Shown here piece by piece: positions 35,751 through 44,521 of a DNA stretch of 64,000 nucleotides. Origin of the DNA: Gemmatimonadota bacterium. Lineage in GTDB: Bacteria > Gemmatimonadota > Gemmatimonadetes > Longimicrobiales > Gaopeijiaceae. A program made the position numbers and the translations under genes. The DNA lies in NCBI GenBank assembly GCA_028873595.1, contig JAPPOV010000033.1, forward strand, positions 109,165 to 173,164. Direction: 5' to 3'. The notes beneath the pieces are model-generated. The model had not been told where the DNA came from. It was given only the letters and a program-made list of their open reading frames with translations, and did not search any database. Position 1 is the stretch's first letter, and each line of letters opens with the position of its first letter.

Positions 35751-36620
35751 ATGACGAACAGAGAGGATCTTCATACGCGTGCGGGGATCCGTACGGGCCG
35801 GGTGTGGGTGGGTCTGCTTGCACTCGCGGCACTTGGAGAGGGCGTAGCTGCACAGCAGCTGGATCTTCCTGAGCGCAACCCGGAAGCGCGCTTGGGCACT
35901 TCGGTCGTGAACGCCGTTACCGGCCTCACGCTCGAGGCTCGCGAGGACGTTCTGGTCGAGGAGGTCCTGTCCGGGAATGTGCCTGCGTTCCTGAGGACGT
36001 TCGTGCGGGTGGAGATGCGAGCCGAGTTCGAGGGCCGAGACCGGCTGGTCGTGCTTCAGGTGCTTCCCGACGTCCTCGCTGTAGGGTCCAGCCAGGACTT
36101 CGTTCGGATCCCGCTTTCGCCGCATGCTGCTCAGGCCATCGCCGATCGGACCTACGCCAGCTTGCCAACTTCGAGGATCTCGGATGCGATCTGGTCATCG
36201 GCTACCCTTCGCATGCCGCCTCAGCCGATCCCCCCGAGCGACGCGATGACGACGGTTCGGGTATCCGCAGAACATCATGCGTTGATCGAGGCTCTGTGGC
36301 CGGCGGGTCTCGCGCACGGCACGCCCGTTGCGGGCATCAAGAAAGACGTGGTTCTCACGCCGAGGCTCGAAGACGAACCGGGTCGGGTTGCGATCTACGG
36401 TTGGCACGGGCAGGACGGCTCCCCGATCCAGCCTGTCTATACGGGACACACCGACCGCTGGGTCGATTACAGTCACGGCATTCGCCTCGTCTCTCGGCGC
36501 GTCGTGGTCGACGGGGTAGAGCACGATCTGGTCGACCTGCTCGAGGATCCCGAGCTGTGGCAGCTCGTTTCGGACGAGGGGCCGATGCACTCCGCACGGT
36601 ACGCGACGTCGCCTCGTTGA
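35751..36620 (+). CDS. Secreted protein of unknown function
   Basis: 289-aa exported protein that I cannot assign. The signal peptide runs through GRVWVGLLALAALGEGVAAQQ. The body is compact and single-domain, with striking conserved-looking blocks PPSDAMTTVRVSAEHHALIEA, GIKKDVVLTPRLEDEPGRVAIYGWHG and PVYTGHTDRWVDYSHGIRLVSRR. The clustered His, Tyr and Asp residues in the last block (GH, YSHG) could line an active or metal site, which is an inference. The ATG at 35751 is used because it directly precedes the signal peptide. The longer frame to 35574 has no support. It lies between the sugar transferase and ychF on the same strand with loose spacing. Confidence 0.75.
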   Translation: MTNREDLHTRAGIRTGRVWVGLLALAALGEGVAAQQLDLPERNPEARLGTSVVNAVTGLTLEAREDVLVEEVLSGNVPAFLRTFVRVEMRAEFEGRDRLVVLQVLPDVLAVGSSQDFVRIPLSPHAAQAIADRTYASLPTSRISDAIWSSATLRMPPQPIPPSDAMTTVRVSAEHHALIEALWPAGLAHGTPVAGIKKDVVLTPRLEDEPGRVAIYGWHGQDGSPIQPVYTGHTDRWVDYSHGIRLVSRRVVVDGVEHDLVDLLEDPELWQLVSDEGPMHSARYATSPR

Positions 36621-36700
36621 TCGCATCTGCGGTTATCACTAGCGTCCCTCGTCACTGAAGTGCTGTGGTCTGCCACGGCAGACCCCGAACCGAAACGCTC

Positions 36701-37813
36701 ATGCTCAAGGTCGGAATCGTCGGCCTTCCGAACGTCGGGAAGTCGTCTCTCTTCAATGCCCTGACTGCCGCGGGTGCGCCGTCGGAGAACTATCCGTTCT
36801 GCACGGTCGAGCCCAATGTCGGCACGGTCGAGGTTCCGGACGTTCGCCTCGATCGGATCCACGAACTGGCGGACTCCAAGACGCGAGTGCCCACTGTCAT
36901 CCAGTTCGTCGACATCGCCGGCCTGGTCGAAGGGGCGTCGGAGGGTGAAGGGCTTGGAAACAAGTTCCTCGGCAACATCCGAGAAGTCGACGCCATCGCC
37001 CATGTCCTGCGCTGCTTCGACGACGAGGACATCACGCATGTGCTCGGAAGTGTCGATCCTGCTCGAGATCGCGAGATCGTAGAGACCGAGTTGGCCCTGG
37101 CGGACCTCGACACGGTGCAGCGACGCCTGGAGAAGGTCGAGAAGAAGGCGAAGTCCGGGGACAAGGAAGCCATACGGGAGCGGGGAGTGCTGCAAAAGGC
37201 TCTCTCCGCGCTCGAGTCGGGCAAGCCCGTGCGGGCGGCCGATATCTCGGATGACGAGATGCCGATCCTGAAGGGCTTCCAGCTTCTCACGACGAAGCCC
37301 GTGCTTTATGTGGCCAACGTCTCCGAGGACGATCTGCCGGACGCCGAGAACGAGTGGACGAGAGCCCTTCGCGAAGCGGTCGCAGCTGACGCCGCCGAAC
37401 TCCGGGACGGTGAATCCATCGTCACGATCTGCAGTGCCCTCGAATCTGAACTCGCCGAGATGGAGCCGGAAGATCGGCAACTCTTCCTCGAAGAGATCGG
37501 GCTCAGGGAAACCGGCCTCAATCGACTTGTCCGCGCCGCATACGAACTCCTCGGCCTCGTCACCTTCTTCACGACAGGCGAGAACGAGACCCGAGCTTGG
37601 ACAGTCCGGCAGGGTAGCTCGGCACCTCAGGCTGCGGGCACGATCCACTCGGACTTCGAGCGCGGGTTTATCCGGGCCGAGACGATCCACTTCGGCGAGT
37701 TCGACTCCGTGGGCTCATGGAAGGCTGCGAGGGATACGGGCGTCTTGCGATCTGAAGGCAAGGCGTACACGGTCGTTGATGGCGACATCATGCTCTTTCG
37801 CTTCAACGTGTGA
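36701..37813 (+). CDS. ychF: Ribosome-associated ATPase YchF (Obg family)
   Basis: 370-aa translation-factor NTPase that binds ribosomes and is linked to stress regulation. The P-loop GLPNVGKSS starts at residue 8, DIAGLVEGASEGEGLGNKFL is the switch II region, and the G4 motif reads NVSE instead of NKxD. That explains the known preference of this subfamily for ATP over GTP. A coiled coil (about residues 125-200) and a C-terminal TGS domain follow. The C-terminus IHSDFERGFIRAE...GKAYTVVDGDIMLFRFNV is the family standard. The ATG at 36701 gives the usual MLKVGIVGLPN start. Confidence 0.97.
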   Translation: MLKVGIVGLPNVGKSSLFNALTAAGAPSENYPFCTVEPNVGTVEVPDVRLDRIHELADSKTRVPTVIQFVDIAGLVEGASEGEGLGNKFLGNIREVDAIAHVLRCFDDEDITHVLGSVDPARDREIVETELALADLDTVQRRLEKVEKKAKSGDKEAIRERGVLQKALSALESGKPVRAADISDDEMPILKGFQLLTTKPVLYVANVSEDDLPDAENEWTRALREAVAADAAELRDGESIVTICSALESELAEMEPEDRQLFLEEIGLRETGLNRLVRAAYELLGLVTFFTTGENETRAWTVRQGSSAPQAAGTIHSDFERGFIRAETIHFGEFDSVGSWKAARDTGVLRSEGKAYTVVDGDIMLFRFNV

Positions 37814-38144
37814 CGGGCGTTTGATGAGCTGTTGAGTCGTTTTCGCATCACTCATGCGATGACAGAGCCGAGTTCGAATTCGGCCTGCCCGACGTGGGAC
37901 GGACTTCATTGACCGCCTGACGGAGTAGACGCGTCCCCTCCGCGAAAAGCGTCCACGGATTGAGGTTGCCGTTGCCTGCTTCCGTTGCGCAGCGTCGCCG
38001 TGAACGCACGCCCCCGGTGAGGAATGGGTGGCGTACGAACCTCGCAAAGCCAGTGTCCTCGACCGGATCTTTTGCGGAGGTCCAGAGTATCAGTCGCGTC
38101 AGCTGTGCGCGTGCTCCACAAGCACGAGATGGAACCGACGGAGG
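37814..38144. other. Intergenic region with a possible 53-codon reverse ORF
   Basis: 331 bases between ychF and the helical-protein gene. On the reverse strand a frame from GTG 38009 to a stop at 37848 reads GNGNLNPWTLFAEGTRLLRQAVNEV, which looks somewhat like a short real protein, but it lacks a clear ribosome site and I know no family. The promoter for the pair of genes downstream should lie in the right half. Confidence 0.3.
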
Positions 38145-38801
38145 TTGGCCATCACTACGAAGGTAGAAGTAACGAGAAAGCGACTCACACTGCGCTCCAG
38201 TTCCGTGCAGCAGATCGCGAGAGACCTGACGAACCTGGGACTCGTCCACGTAAAGCAGGAGGGCATGCTGAACGTTCGGCAGAGCGAGAACCTTCGGCGC
38301 GCCCTCGCGGAGGCTGGTCAGGCGCTGACGTGGGACGTGAAAGCGGCAACCAGTGCAGATCCGATGTCCGAGGTCGTCAAGGACCTCAAGAGGTTGGTTC
38401 AGGCTGGGGCCCAAACACTGAAGGCCGAGGTCGCGGACGAGCTCAAGAAGAAGAAGGTCGAAGAGAAGGGGCTCGAAAAGACTGTCGCAGTGTTGACGGC
38501 TCTCACCGAGAAGTCCGAGAAGGCGTTTCCAGCTCAGATTTCATATTCGCACACTGCGCGGGACATCACGCGAGGCTTCTTCACGAATGTGGAAGACGTC
38601 GAGTTCAAAGATGTGAGTGAGGTGGTGGAGACCCTGAAGACGGTGGAGAAGAGTCTGAAACGCTGGGGCAAGCTCAGGGTTCAGATGCTCGAAGATCTTC
38701 AGCAGACCAACAAGCGACTCAGCGCACTCACGTCGGACCTCGACCCGTTCGTGGCCTCCTCGAAGCGTCTGATCGACGAGCTTCTGCTCACGTTCGCCTG
38801 A
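38145..38801 (+). CDS. Helical protein of unknown function paired with a zinc-ribbon gene
   Basis: About 218 aa, strongly helical and charged, with Lys/Glu-rich stretches (VADELKKKKVEEKGLEKTVAVL, TEKSEKAF) likely to form coiled coils. It has no signal peptide and no membrane span. I recognise no family. The start is unclear. The best ribosome site, GGAGG at 38140-38144, directly abuts TTG 38145 and stands six bases before an ATC at 38151. The open frame upstream to 38028 has poor composition. The gene is followed 45 bases later by a zinc-ribbon protein on the same strand, suggesting a two-gene unit. Confidence 0.65.
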   Translation: MAITTKVEVTRKRLTLRSSSVQQIARDLTNLGLVHVKQEGMLNVRQSENLRRALAEAGQALTWDVKAATSADPMSEVVKDLKRLVQAGAQTLKAEVADELKKKKVEEKGLEKTVAVLTALTEKSEKAFPAQISYSHTARDITRGFFTNVEDVEFKDVSEVVETLKTVEKSLKRWGKLRVQMLEDLQQTNKRLSALTSDLDPFVASSKRLIDELLLTFA

Positions 38802-38846
38802 CGTATTCCTGATCCGCGGGGTCCGGATGACGACTCCCCTGGCGAC

Positions 38847-39479
38847 GTGAACTGCCCCAATTGCTCCGCCGTCATGGACCACATGGTTCTCGATGGTGTG
38901 TACGGTTCGGGGATTGAGGTAGATCTCTGCTATGCATGTCACGTGTTGTGGCTGGACAAGCGAGAGAGCCTTCAGCTCTCGCCGCGCGGTATCCTGGATC
39001 TGTTCCGGGCGCTGAACGAGCACAGGGAAGACGCGCGGCACGCGCTTGAAAATGGCAACCGTTGTCCTCGTTGCGCACGGCGTCTTTCCCTGAGCCAGGA
39101 TATCGGCAAGGCTGGACGGTTCACCTACTATGCATGCCCGGCGAACGATGGGCGCCTAACGCCGTTTTCCGAGTTTCTGAAGGAAAAGCAGTTCGTACGC
39201 GCCCTGACGCCTGCCGAGCAGGTTCAGGTGCGAGCGGAACTCAAGATGGTGCAATGCTCGGGCTGCGGTGCTCCCATAGATCTGGTACACGGTTTCCAGT
39301 GTGGGCATTGCAGCTCACCCATCACGGTTCTCGATCCTGACGCGGTCGAGGACACCCTTCGACGCGTTCAGGACGCAGATGAACGCAGGTCCGCGGGCGA
39401 CCCGAAGGATCGAGAGCTTCAGGCCCGTGCTCTGGCATCCATGGAAGCCATGCGCAGCAGTCCGGAGGACCAGTACTAG
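38847..39479 (+). CDS. Multi-zinc-ribbon protein, zf-TFIIB-like
   Basis: 210-aa soluble protein with a GTG start. It has three zinc-binding regions. The first is an N-terminal CPNC...LCYACHVLWLDKRE, typical of zf-TFIIB-like modules. The second is a central CPRCARRLSLSQ with a later C (YYACPANDG). The third is a C-terminal CSGCGAPIDLVHGFQCGHCSSPI rubredoxin-like ribbon. The tail is helical and polar. Such proteins may bind nucleic acid or act as assembly scaffolds. Nothing here shows which. It forms a likely operon with the helical protein upstream. Confidence 0.8.
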   Translation: MNCPNCSAVMDHMVLDGVYGSGIEVDLCYACHVLWLDKRESLQLSPRGILDLFRALNEHREDARHALENGNRCPRCARRLSLSQDIGKAGRFTYYACPANDGRLTPFSEFLKEKQFVRALTPAEQVQVRAELKMVQCSGCGAPIDLVHGFQCGHCSSPITVLDPDAVEDTLRRVQDADERRSAGDPKDRELQARALASMEAMRSSPEDQY

Positions 39480-39688
39480 TGGGGAAAGGTCCGACTGCAG
39501 AGCAGTCGCGCGACGAGTTCGTTCGGGACCGACCTCTTGTCTGCTTCACTCGGACTCATCTTCGGAGACTTCTAGGGGTCGTGAGCCGTGGCGGTCGTCA
39601 TTCGACGTTTTCCGATCACGGAACACCAGCCTCGCAGAGAGGCAGCCTTCTCGCCCCGTCGGATGTGCTTGAGTGCGCGTGTCGGGTC

Positions 39689-41158
39689 TCAGTGATGTCC
39701 GGTCGGGGCTCCGATCTCAGCTGCGTACGCTTCACGCAGTGCCTGATGGTACTCGTCCAGCAGGCCCGAAAGAGTGGCTTGTTCTTCGGCCACTGCGGCC
39801 CGAAGCTCGGGACGGGTCATGAAGTCGTACACGATCGACGACATGATCTCGGCGCTGATTCGAAAGCCCGTGTGTCCGATCTCATTGAACGTGTCATCGA
39901 GCATGCCGCGCGTGTGGTTTGCCCCGCGTGAGCTGAAGACGCTGATGCCGATGCCCGGAATGTCCTTCGTGACGACCCCGGTCTCCTCGTAGCCCGATGG
40001 GCGGGTCGGTTCCGGGTTCATGCGCGGGGCGTCCAGCTCTCCGGCGTACGCGAACGCCAGCTCCTGGAGTGTGCCCAGCGAGATGCCGTCCCGGTATTCT
40101 CCGTATCGATCGATCTCGACCGTCGTACCCGTGGCGAGCGCAGCCCCCCGGGCTGCATCGTTCATCATCTTCGTGACATGTTCGAGGTATACGGGGTCGG
40201 GATACCGGATGTAGTAGTCAACGACCGCCCGCTGCGGAACGACATTCGGTGCCTCTCCTCCTTCGGGGATCACGCCCTGAATGGAGGCTTCCGGCCGCAG
40301 CGTCGAGCGGAGCCCGTCGACCAGCGTGTAGAAGTGCACGGCGGCCTCGAGGGCGTTGCGACCGAACCACGATGCCATTTGGTGGGAGGGGCGTCCGAGG
40401 AAGGTGTATTTCACCTCGTTGATATTCAGGCAACAGCTGCCGAATCCGGCCCGGGAGCGCGACGTCTCCGTAACACCATGGCTCCGGACGAGCAGATCCG
40501 CACCATCGAAAATCCCGGCGTCGTGCATGATCACCTTGGCCGGGGGACCGACTTCTTCGGCGGGCGTTCCGTAGATCTTCAGCTGGCCAGGCGTCCCCGA
40601 GCGCTCCATGTACTCCGCGATGGCGAATGCGGAGGCGTATACGATTGGGGTCTGCGCGTTGTGCTGGTCACCGTGGAACGGGCCGTCTGCGTCGCGAAGC
40701 GCGTCGTACTCACCGATGAATCCGAGCGTCAAGCCATCTGCTCCGGCCTGGGCTGTCCACGTCGCGACGAACGCGGTCTCGAGTCCGGCAACCCCGATCT
40801 CGACGTCCCAGCCCCGCCTGCGGAGTACCGACGTCAGTGTGTCGACCGCCAGGAATTCCTCCCACGCGACCTCCGGATTCTGACCGATGAAGTCACTCAG
40901 GTCACGCATCTCCGCTTGCCAGAGCTCCGTCGTGCGGGTCACCACGGCATCCCGCTCCGCATCTCCGCGACCCGCGAGACGCTGCGCCATACCAGTCGGG
41001 TCGAGGCGGTTCTGAAGGGCGTCGATCTCGGCGAGGATCTCGCGTGCGGCAGCACGTTGGGTTTCGGTGGTCTGTGCGGTGATTCCACCAGAGAGTACTG
41101 CGACAGCGGCGCTGGCGGTAAAGACGGAAGTGAGGCAGGAACGGATCGTCGTGCGCAT
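39689..41158 (-). CDS. Exported M20-family amidohydrolase (AbgB-like)
   Basis: 489-aa protein with a signal peptide (MRTTIRSCLTSVFTASAAVAVL, cleavage near ITAQ). The M20 peptidase fold is seen in LGFIGEYDALRDADG, GDQHNAQTPIVYASAFA, GTPAEEVGPPAKVIMHD and the dimerisation insert with LGRPSHQMASWFGRNALEA. These match p-aminobenzoyl-glutamate hydrolase subunit B-like enzymes. Zinc or manganese ligands would be the Asp/His of GEYD and GDQHN and the Glu pair in PAEEVG. Unlike cytosolic AbgB, it is secreted. The substrate is probably an N-acyl amino acid or a small amide, but that is an inference. The upstream extension to 41296 lacks features. Confidence 0.88.
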   Translation of the reverse strand: MRTTIRSCLTSVFTASAAVAVLSGGITAQTTETQRAAAREILAEIDALQNRLDPTGMAQRLAGRGDAERDAVVTRTTELWQAEMRDLSDFIGQNPEVAWEEFLAVDTLTSVLRRRGWDVEIGVAGLETAFVATWTAQAGADGLTLGFIGEYDALRDADGPFHGDQHNAQTPIVYASAFAIAEYMERSGTPGQLKIYGTPAEEVGPPAKVIMHDAGIFDGADLLVRSHGVTETSRSRAGFGSCCLNINEVKYTFLGRPSHQMASWFGRNALEAAVHFYTLVDGLRSTLRPEASIQGVIPEGGEAPNVVPQRAVVDYYIRYPDPVYLEHVTKMMNDAARGAALATGTTVEIDRYGEYRDGISLGTLQELAFAYAGELDAPRMNPEPTRPSGYEETGVVTKDIPGIGISVFSSRGANHTRGMLDDTFNEIGHTGFRISAEIMSSIVYDFMTRPELRAAVAEEQATLSGLLDEYHQALREAYAAEIGAPTGHH

Positions 41159-41471
41159 GTGCGGTGCTCGTGTGACGGGGTCGGACAGCGGAACGTACAT
41201 GCTCGAGCTGTGATCGACTATGACATCCCAGCGGTGTTCGGTCTCCGTTGCGGGCACCGTGCACCTCAAGCTGCCGAGCACTGCCCGTTCGAGCATGATC
41301 AGAGCGCCACAACCTGACGCGTGGGCATGGATTCAGGAGCGGATCGGGACCTGACCTCGAAGGCGTTCGAGGTTTCGGCATCCCACAACCGTCCGTCGTT
41401 CGGGACCCCCCGACTGGCCGTAATCCGGACCCATTCGCACATTGCCGGCCGGTCGAACTTCAACCCTGACC
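41159..41471. other. Divergent promoter region between M20 and NHL genes
   Basis: 313 bases separate two genes transcribed away from each other. No coding sequence or repeat stands out. Both promoters are expected here, but I cannot mark boxes with confidence. Confidence 0.4.
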
Positions 41472-42635
41472 ATGAGCGGGATCATCATGCATAACCGTAC
41501 GGCCCTCCCAATCGGAAGAACCTTTCTCGTCACGGCGATCCTCGCGCTGGCGCTGCCTCAGGCAGTGATGGCTCAGCGCGGAGCGTCGGGGCCGCCCGAA
41601 CACGCTGCAGTCGAGCCGATCAACCACCTTCCGAACCCGTACGAGACGGTTCGGGACTGGGGTGTCCTGCCCGATAATCGGACGTGGGGCTCGGTCAGCG
41701 CGGTCAACATCGACATTGACGGCGTCCATGTGTGGGCTGGAGATCGCTGCGGCGTGAACTCATGTGCCGAGTCGGACGTCGATCCGATCGTGAAGCTTGA
41801 TCAGGACGGCAACACCGTGATGAGCTTCGGAGCAGGCCTGATTACGTGGCCGCATGGAATGGACGTCGACGCCGACGGCAATGTCTGGATCGCTGATGCG
41901 CGTTCTCCGAACGGTCGTGAACTCGAGCGCACACCGAATGCTGCGATGAACGGCCACGTCGTGCGGAAGTTCAGCCCGACCGGAGAATTGCTGATGACGA
42001 TCGGCGTGCCGGGCGAAGCCGGCGACCCGCCGACGCATCTCACGGAGCCCAACGACGTTCTGGTGGCTCCGGACGGCAGCATCTTTGTCGCAGAGACCCA
42101 CAGCGCCCAGTACATGGACGATGCCGGTCCCAATGCGAAGAGCCGGATCACGAAGTACTCCCCGGACGGGGAAATGCTTCTGCAGTGGGGCGAATGGGGC
42201 TACGCCGACGGACAGTTCCGGTCCCCCCATTCACTGGCGATGGACTCCCGCGGGCGTCTCTTTGTGGCTGACCGCGGTAACCGCCGGATCCAGATCTTCG
42301 ACCAGCAGGGTAACCACCTCGAGACCTGGTATCAGTTCAGCCGCAACAGCGGGATCTGGATCGATGACAACGACATTCTGTATGCCATCGATTCGGAGTC
42401 CGACGAGAACTACAATCCCGGCGGCTGGCGAAAGGGACTGCGTGTCGGCAGTGCCATTACCGGTGAGGTGTGGTACTTCGTGCCGGAGCACATGTCGGCA
42501 CGCGCATCCGGAATGGGCGGGTACGGCTCCATGGGTGAGGGCGTGACCGTCGATCGTGAAGGCAACGTCATTGCGGGCGAAGTTGGCCCGGTCCAGGGGC
42601 TGACGAAGTTCATTCCTCGACTCTGGAACCGCTGA
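41472..42635 (+). CDS. Secreted NHL-repeat beta-propeller protein
   Basis: 387 aa from ATG 41472. ATG 41487 is an alternative that gives a cleaner signal (MHNRTALPIGRTFLVTAILALAL, cleavage near VMAQ). Propeller blades are seen in HGMDVDADGNVWIAD, EPNDVLVAPDGSIFVAE, HSLAMDSRGRLFVADRGNRRIQIFD and GEGVTVDREGNVIAGE. It matches the lipoprotein at 24767-25912 blade for blade, including the lead-in PNPxxTVxxWGxLPxxRxWG, but has a cleavable signal instead of a lipobox. Enzymatic activity of the amidating-lyase type cannot be inferred. Confidence 0.85.
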   Translation: MSGIIMHNRTALPIGRTFLVTAILALALPQAVMAQRGASGPPEHAAVEPINHLPNPYETVRDWGVLPDNRTWGSVSAVNIDIDGVHVWAGDRCGVNSCAESDVDPIVKLDQDGNTVMSFGAGLITWPHGMDVDADGNVWIADARSPNGRELERTPNAAMNGHVVRKFSPTGELLMTIGVPGEAGDPPTHLTEPNDVLVAPDGSIFVAETHSAQYMDDAGPNAKSRITKYSPDGEMLLQWGEWGYADGQFRSPHSLAMDSRGRLFVADRGNRRIQIFDQQGNHLETWYQFSRNSGIWIDDNDILYAIDSESDENYNPGGWRKGLRVGSAITGEVWYFVPEHMSARASGMGGYGSMGEGVTVDREGNVIAGEVGPVQGLTKFIPRLWNR

Positions 42636-42663
42636 CTCGTCGGTCGAAGCACGTCTGACCCAA

Positions 42664-42695
42664 CCGGGCCCTCGCTGAACGGGTGGGGGCCCCGG
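42664..42695 (+). terminator. Imperfect GC hairpin after the NHL gene
   Basis: CCGGGCCC pairs with GGGCCCCGG, one base bulged, around a 15-base loop. It starts about 30 bases after the NHL stop and sits just before the sirtuin gene. Confidence 0.45.
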
Positions 42696-42740
42696 CTCCA
42701 AGGGGTGGAACCCAAACGGAATCGAGGCCTAGTTCTGGCC

Positions 42741-43622
42741 ATGCCGGATTCTGCGATCGCAATGCCACGAGACTTCGGTCGGCTCGTCTCGCTCCTGAAA
42801 GGGCGGCGTGCGGTCGTTCTCGCTGGAGCCGGGTGTTCCACCGAGTCCGGCATTCCGGACTACCGCGGTCCGAACAGGCGCATGCGAACCCGGACGCCCG
42901 TGCAGTACGGCGAATTCGTGCGATCCGCGGCGACCCGGCAACGGTATTGGGCGCGGAGTACCGTGGGGTGGGGGCGCATGAAGCGTGCCGAGCCGAACGC
43001 CGCGCATCACGCTCTCGCCGACCTCGAGCGGGCCGGGTTCGTCTCTGGTCTCATCACTCAGAACGTCGATGGTCTGCATCATCGAGCCGGAAGCCGAGAC
43101 GTCGTAGAGCTGCACGGTTCGCTCGATTCCGTCGTCTGCCTCGAGTGCGGGGACATGGTCACGCGGATGGAGATGCAGAAGCGACTCGAGGAGTGGAATC
43201 CTGGATGGGTCTCGGCGGTGGGCCCTGCCGAGACCGCGCCGGATGGTGACGCAGACGTCGGTGACGATGCGTACTCGGAGTTCGTCGTTCCCAGGTGCGA
43301 ACGGTGCGAGGGCACGCTCAAGCCCGATGTCGTCTTTTTTGGTGAAAACGTTCCGAAGGCCCGTGTGGAAGAGTGTTGGAAAATGGTCGATCGGGCTGAC
43401 GTTCTCCTGGTCGTCGGATCGTCTCTGACCGTGTACTCAGGCCGCAGGTTCGTGTACGGTGCGCTCGAACGTCAACTCCCCATTGCTGTGCTGAACCTCG
43501 GCCCGACCCGAGCAGATGACGTAGCAGCGGCCAAGGTCGAGGCCCGGCTCGGCGAGGTGATGCCTCGACTGGTGGAAGCTCTGACAGCGGAGCGAGGCAG
43601 CCGGTGGTCGGCCGCGCCATAG
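42741..43622 (+). CDS. Sirtuin-type NAD-dependent deacylase
   Basis: 293-aa cytoplasmic enzyme that removes acyl groups from lysines using NAD. The NAD-binding motif GAGCSTESGIPDYRG is at residues 29-43, TQNVDGLHHRAGS at about 107-119, and the catalytic His125 in VVELHGSL. Two Cys pairs (CLEC, CERC) hold the structural zinc, with an unusually long acidic insert between them (about residues 166-186). The end shows LKPDVVFFGE and LLVVGSSLTVYSG. GTG 42705 and ATG 42762 are other possible starts. This class III-like length and insert make it a standalone sirtuin, not CobB of the short form. Confidence 0.92.
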   Translation: MPDSAIAMPRDFGRLVSLLKGRRAVVLAGAGCSTESGIPDYRGPNRRMRTRTPVQYGEFVRSAATRQRYWARSTVGWGRMKRAEPNAAHHALADLERAGFVSGLITQNVDGLHHRAGSRDVVELHGSLDSVVCLECGDMVTRMEMQKRLEEWNPGWVSAVGPAETAPDGDADVGDDAYSEFVVPRCERCEGTLKPDVVFFGENVPKARVEECWKMVDRADVLLVVGSSLTVYSGRRFVYGALERQLPIAVLNLGPTRADDVAAAKVEARLGEVMPRLVEALTAERGSRWSAAP

Positions 43623-43632
43623 ATCACCGAGA

Positions 43633-43660
43633 AGGTGCACCGGTCTTCACGGGTGCACCT
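43633..43660. terminator. Hairpin between convergent sirtuin and carbonic anhydrase genes
   Basis: AGGTGCACC and GGTGCACCT form a perfect nine-base stem with a ten-base loop, placed ten bases after the sirtuin stop and before the stop of the leftward carbonic anhydrase gene. Confidence 0.65.
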
Positions 43661-43711
43661 CTCACTGACAATGATCAACAGCAGCCGGGGATCCGCTGGC
43701 CCTGTGCCTTG

Positions 43712-44338
43712 CTACAGGAAGTGTACCTCACCCGTCGAGACGTCGTACATACCGCCCGCGATGACGATCTCGCCGGCCTTTTCCATCTCGGACAGAATCT
43801 CACTGTTCGAGCGGATGGTCTCGATCGTGGCGAGGACATTGGCCTCGGCCACCGCATCGACGAACTCGGGGCTCTCGCTGTCCATCTTTGCAGCGACCTC
43901 ATCGACGATCGGCTCGATCTTGTGTACGAGGGCCGTGAGATTACCAAGGCGGACCTTGTCGATGGCACCCTTTACCGCACCGCAGGAGGTGTGGCCGAGC
44001 ACGAGGACCGCCCTGGAGCCGGCTAGCTTGCAGGCAAACTCGATGCTGCCCAACAGGTCCTCGTTCACGATGTTCCCTGCAACGCGCGGGGTGAAGATGT
44101 CGCCGATACCCTGATCGAGGACGGTCTCGACGGGTACACGGGAATCGATGCAGCCGAGCACGACAGCATAGGGGTACTGGCCAGCGGCGGTGGTTGAGAT
44201 CTGGTCCGCGTACGAGCGCTTGAATGCCACATTGTCGAGGAATCGACGGTTGCCGTCCTTGAGCCTCTGGATCGCACCCATTGGTGTGATGGCGGCTTGT
44301 GATTCCCGAGTCTGTGTCTTGGAATGAAGCGTGGACAT
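43712..44338 (-). CDS. Beta-class carbonic anhydrase
   Basis: 208-aa zinc enzyme that interconverts CO2 and bicarbonate. The zinc ligands are Cys63 in LGCIDSRVPVE, His116 and Cys119 in LGHTSCGAVKGA. The catalytic dyad Asp65/Arg67 is in the first motif. The N-terminal AIQRLKDGNRRFLDN is typical. The ATG at 44338 is preceded by GGAG about eight bases upstream. The extension to 44515 is not family-like. No signal peptide is present, so it acts in the cytoplasm. It is followed by a hairpin shared with the sirtuin gene. Confidence 0.95.
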   Translation of the reverse strand: MSTLHSKTQTRESQAAITPMGAIQRLKDGNRRFLDNVAFKRSYADQISTTAAGQYPYAVVLGCIDSRVPVETVLDQGIGDIFTPRVAGNIVNEDLLGSIEFACKLAGSRAVLVLGHTSCGAVKGAIDKVRLGNLTALVHKIEPIVDEVAAKMDSESPEFVDAVAEANVLATIETIRSNSEILSEMEKAGEIVIAGGMYDVSTGEVHFL

Positions 44339-44521
44339 TTCAGACGCTCCGAAAGAGTGGAGTGTTTGTTGTGTGTGGATGATCACACGGATCGTGTGCT
44401 GAGGCATCCTGCGGAATCCCACTGCACCGCAGGGGAGCTGGGCGGAATGTGCTATCAGACGTTCATCGACGTGTGGTCGATTCTCAGGATCTCGGCTGTC
44501 GAATGTCCTGAACAAGGGAGA

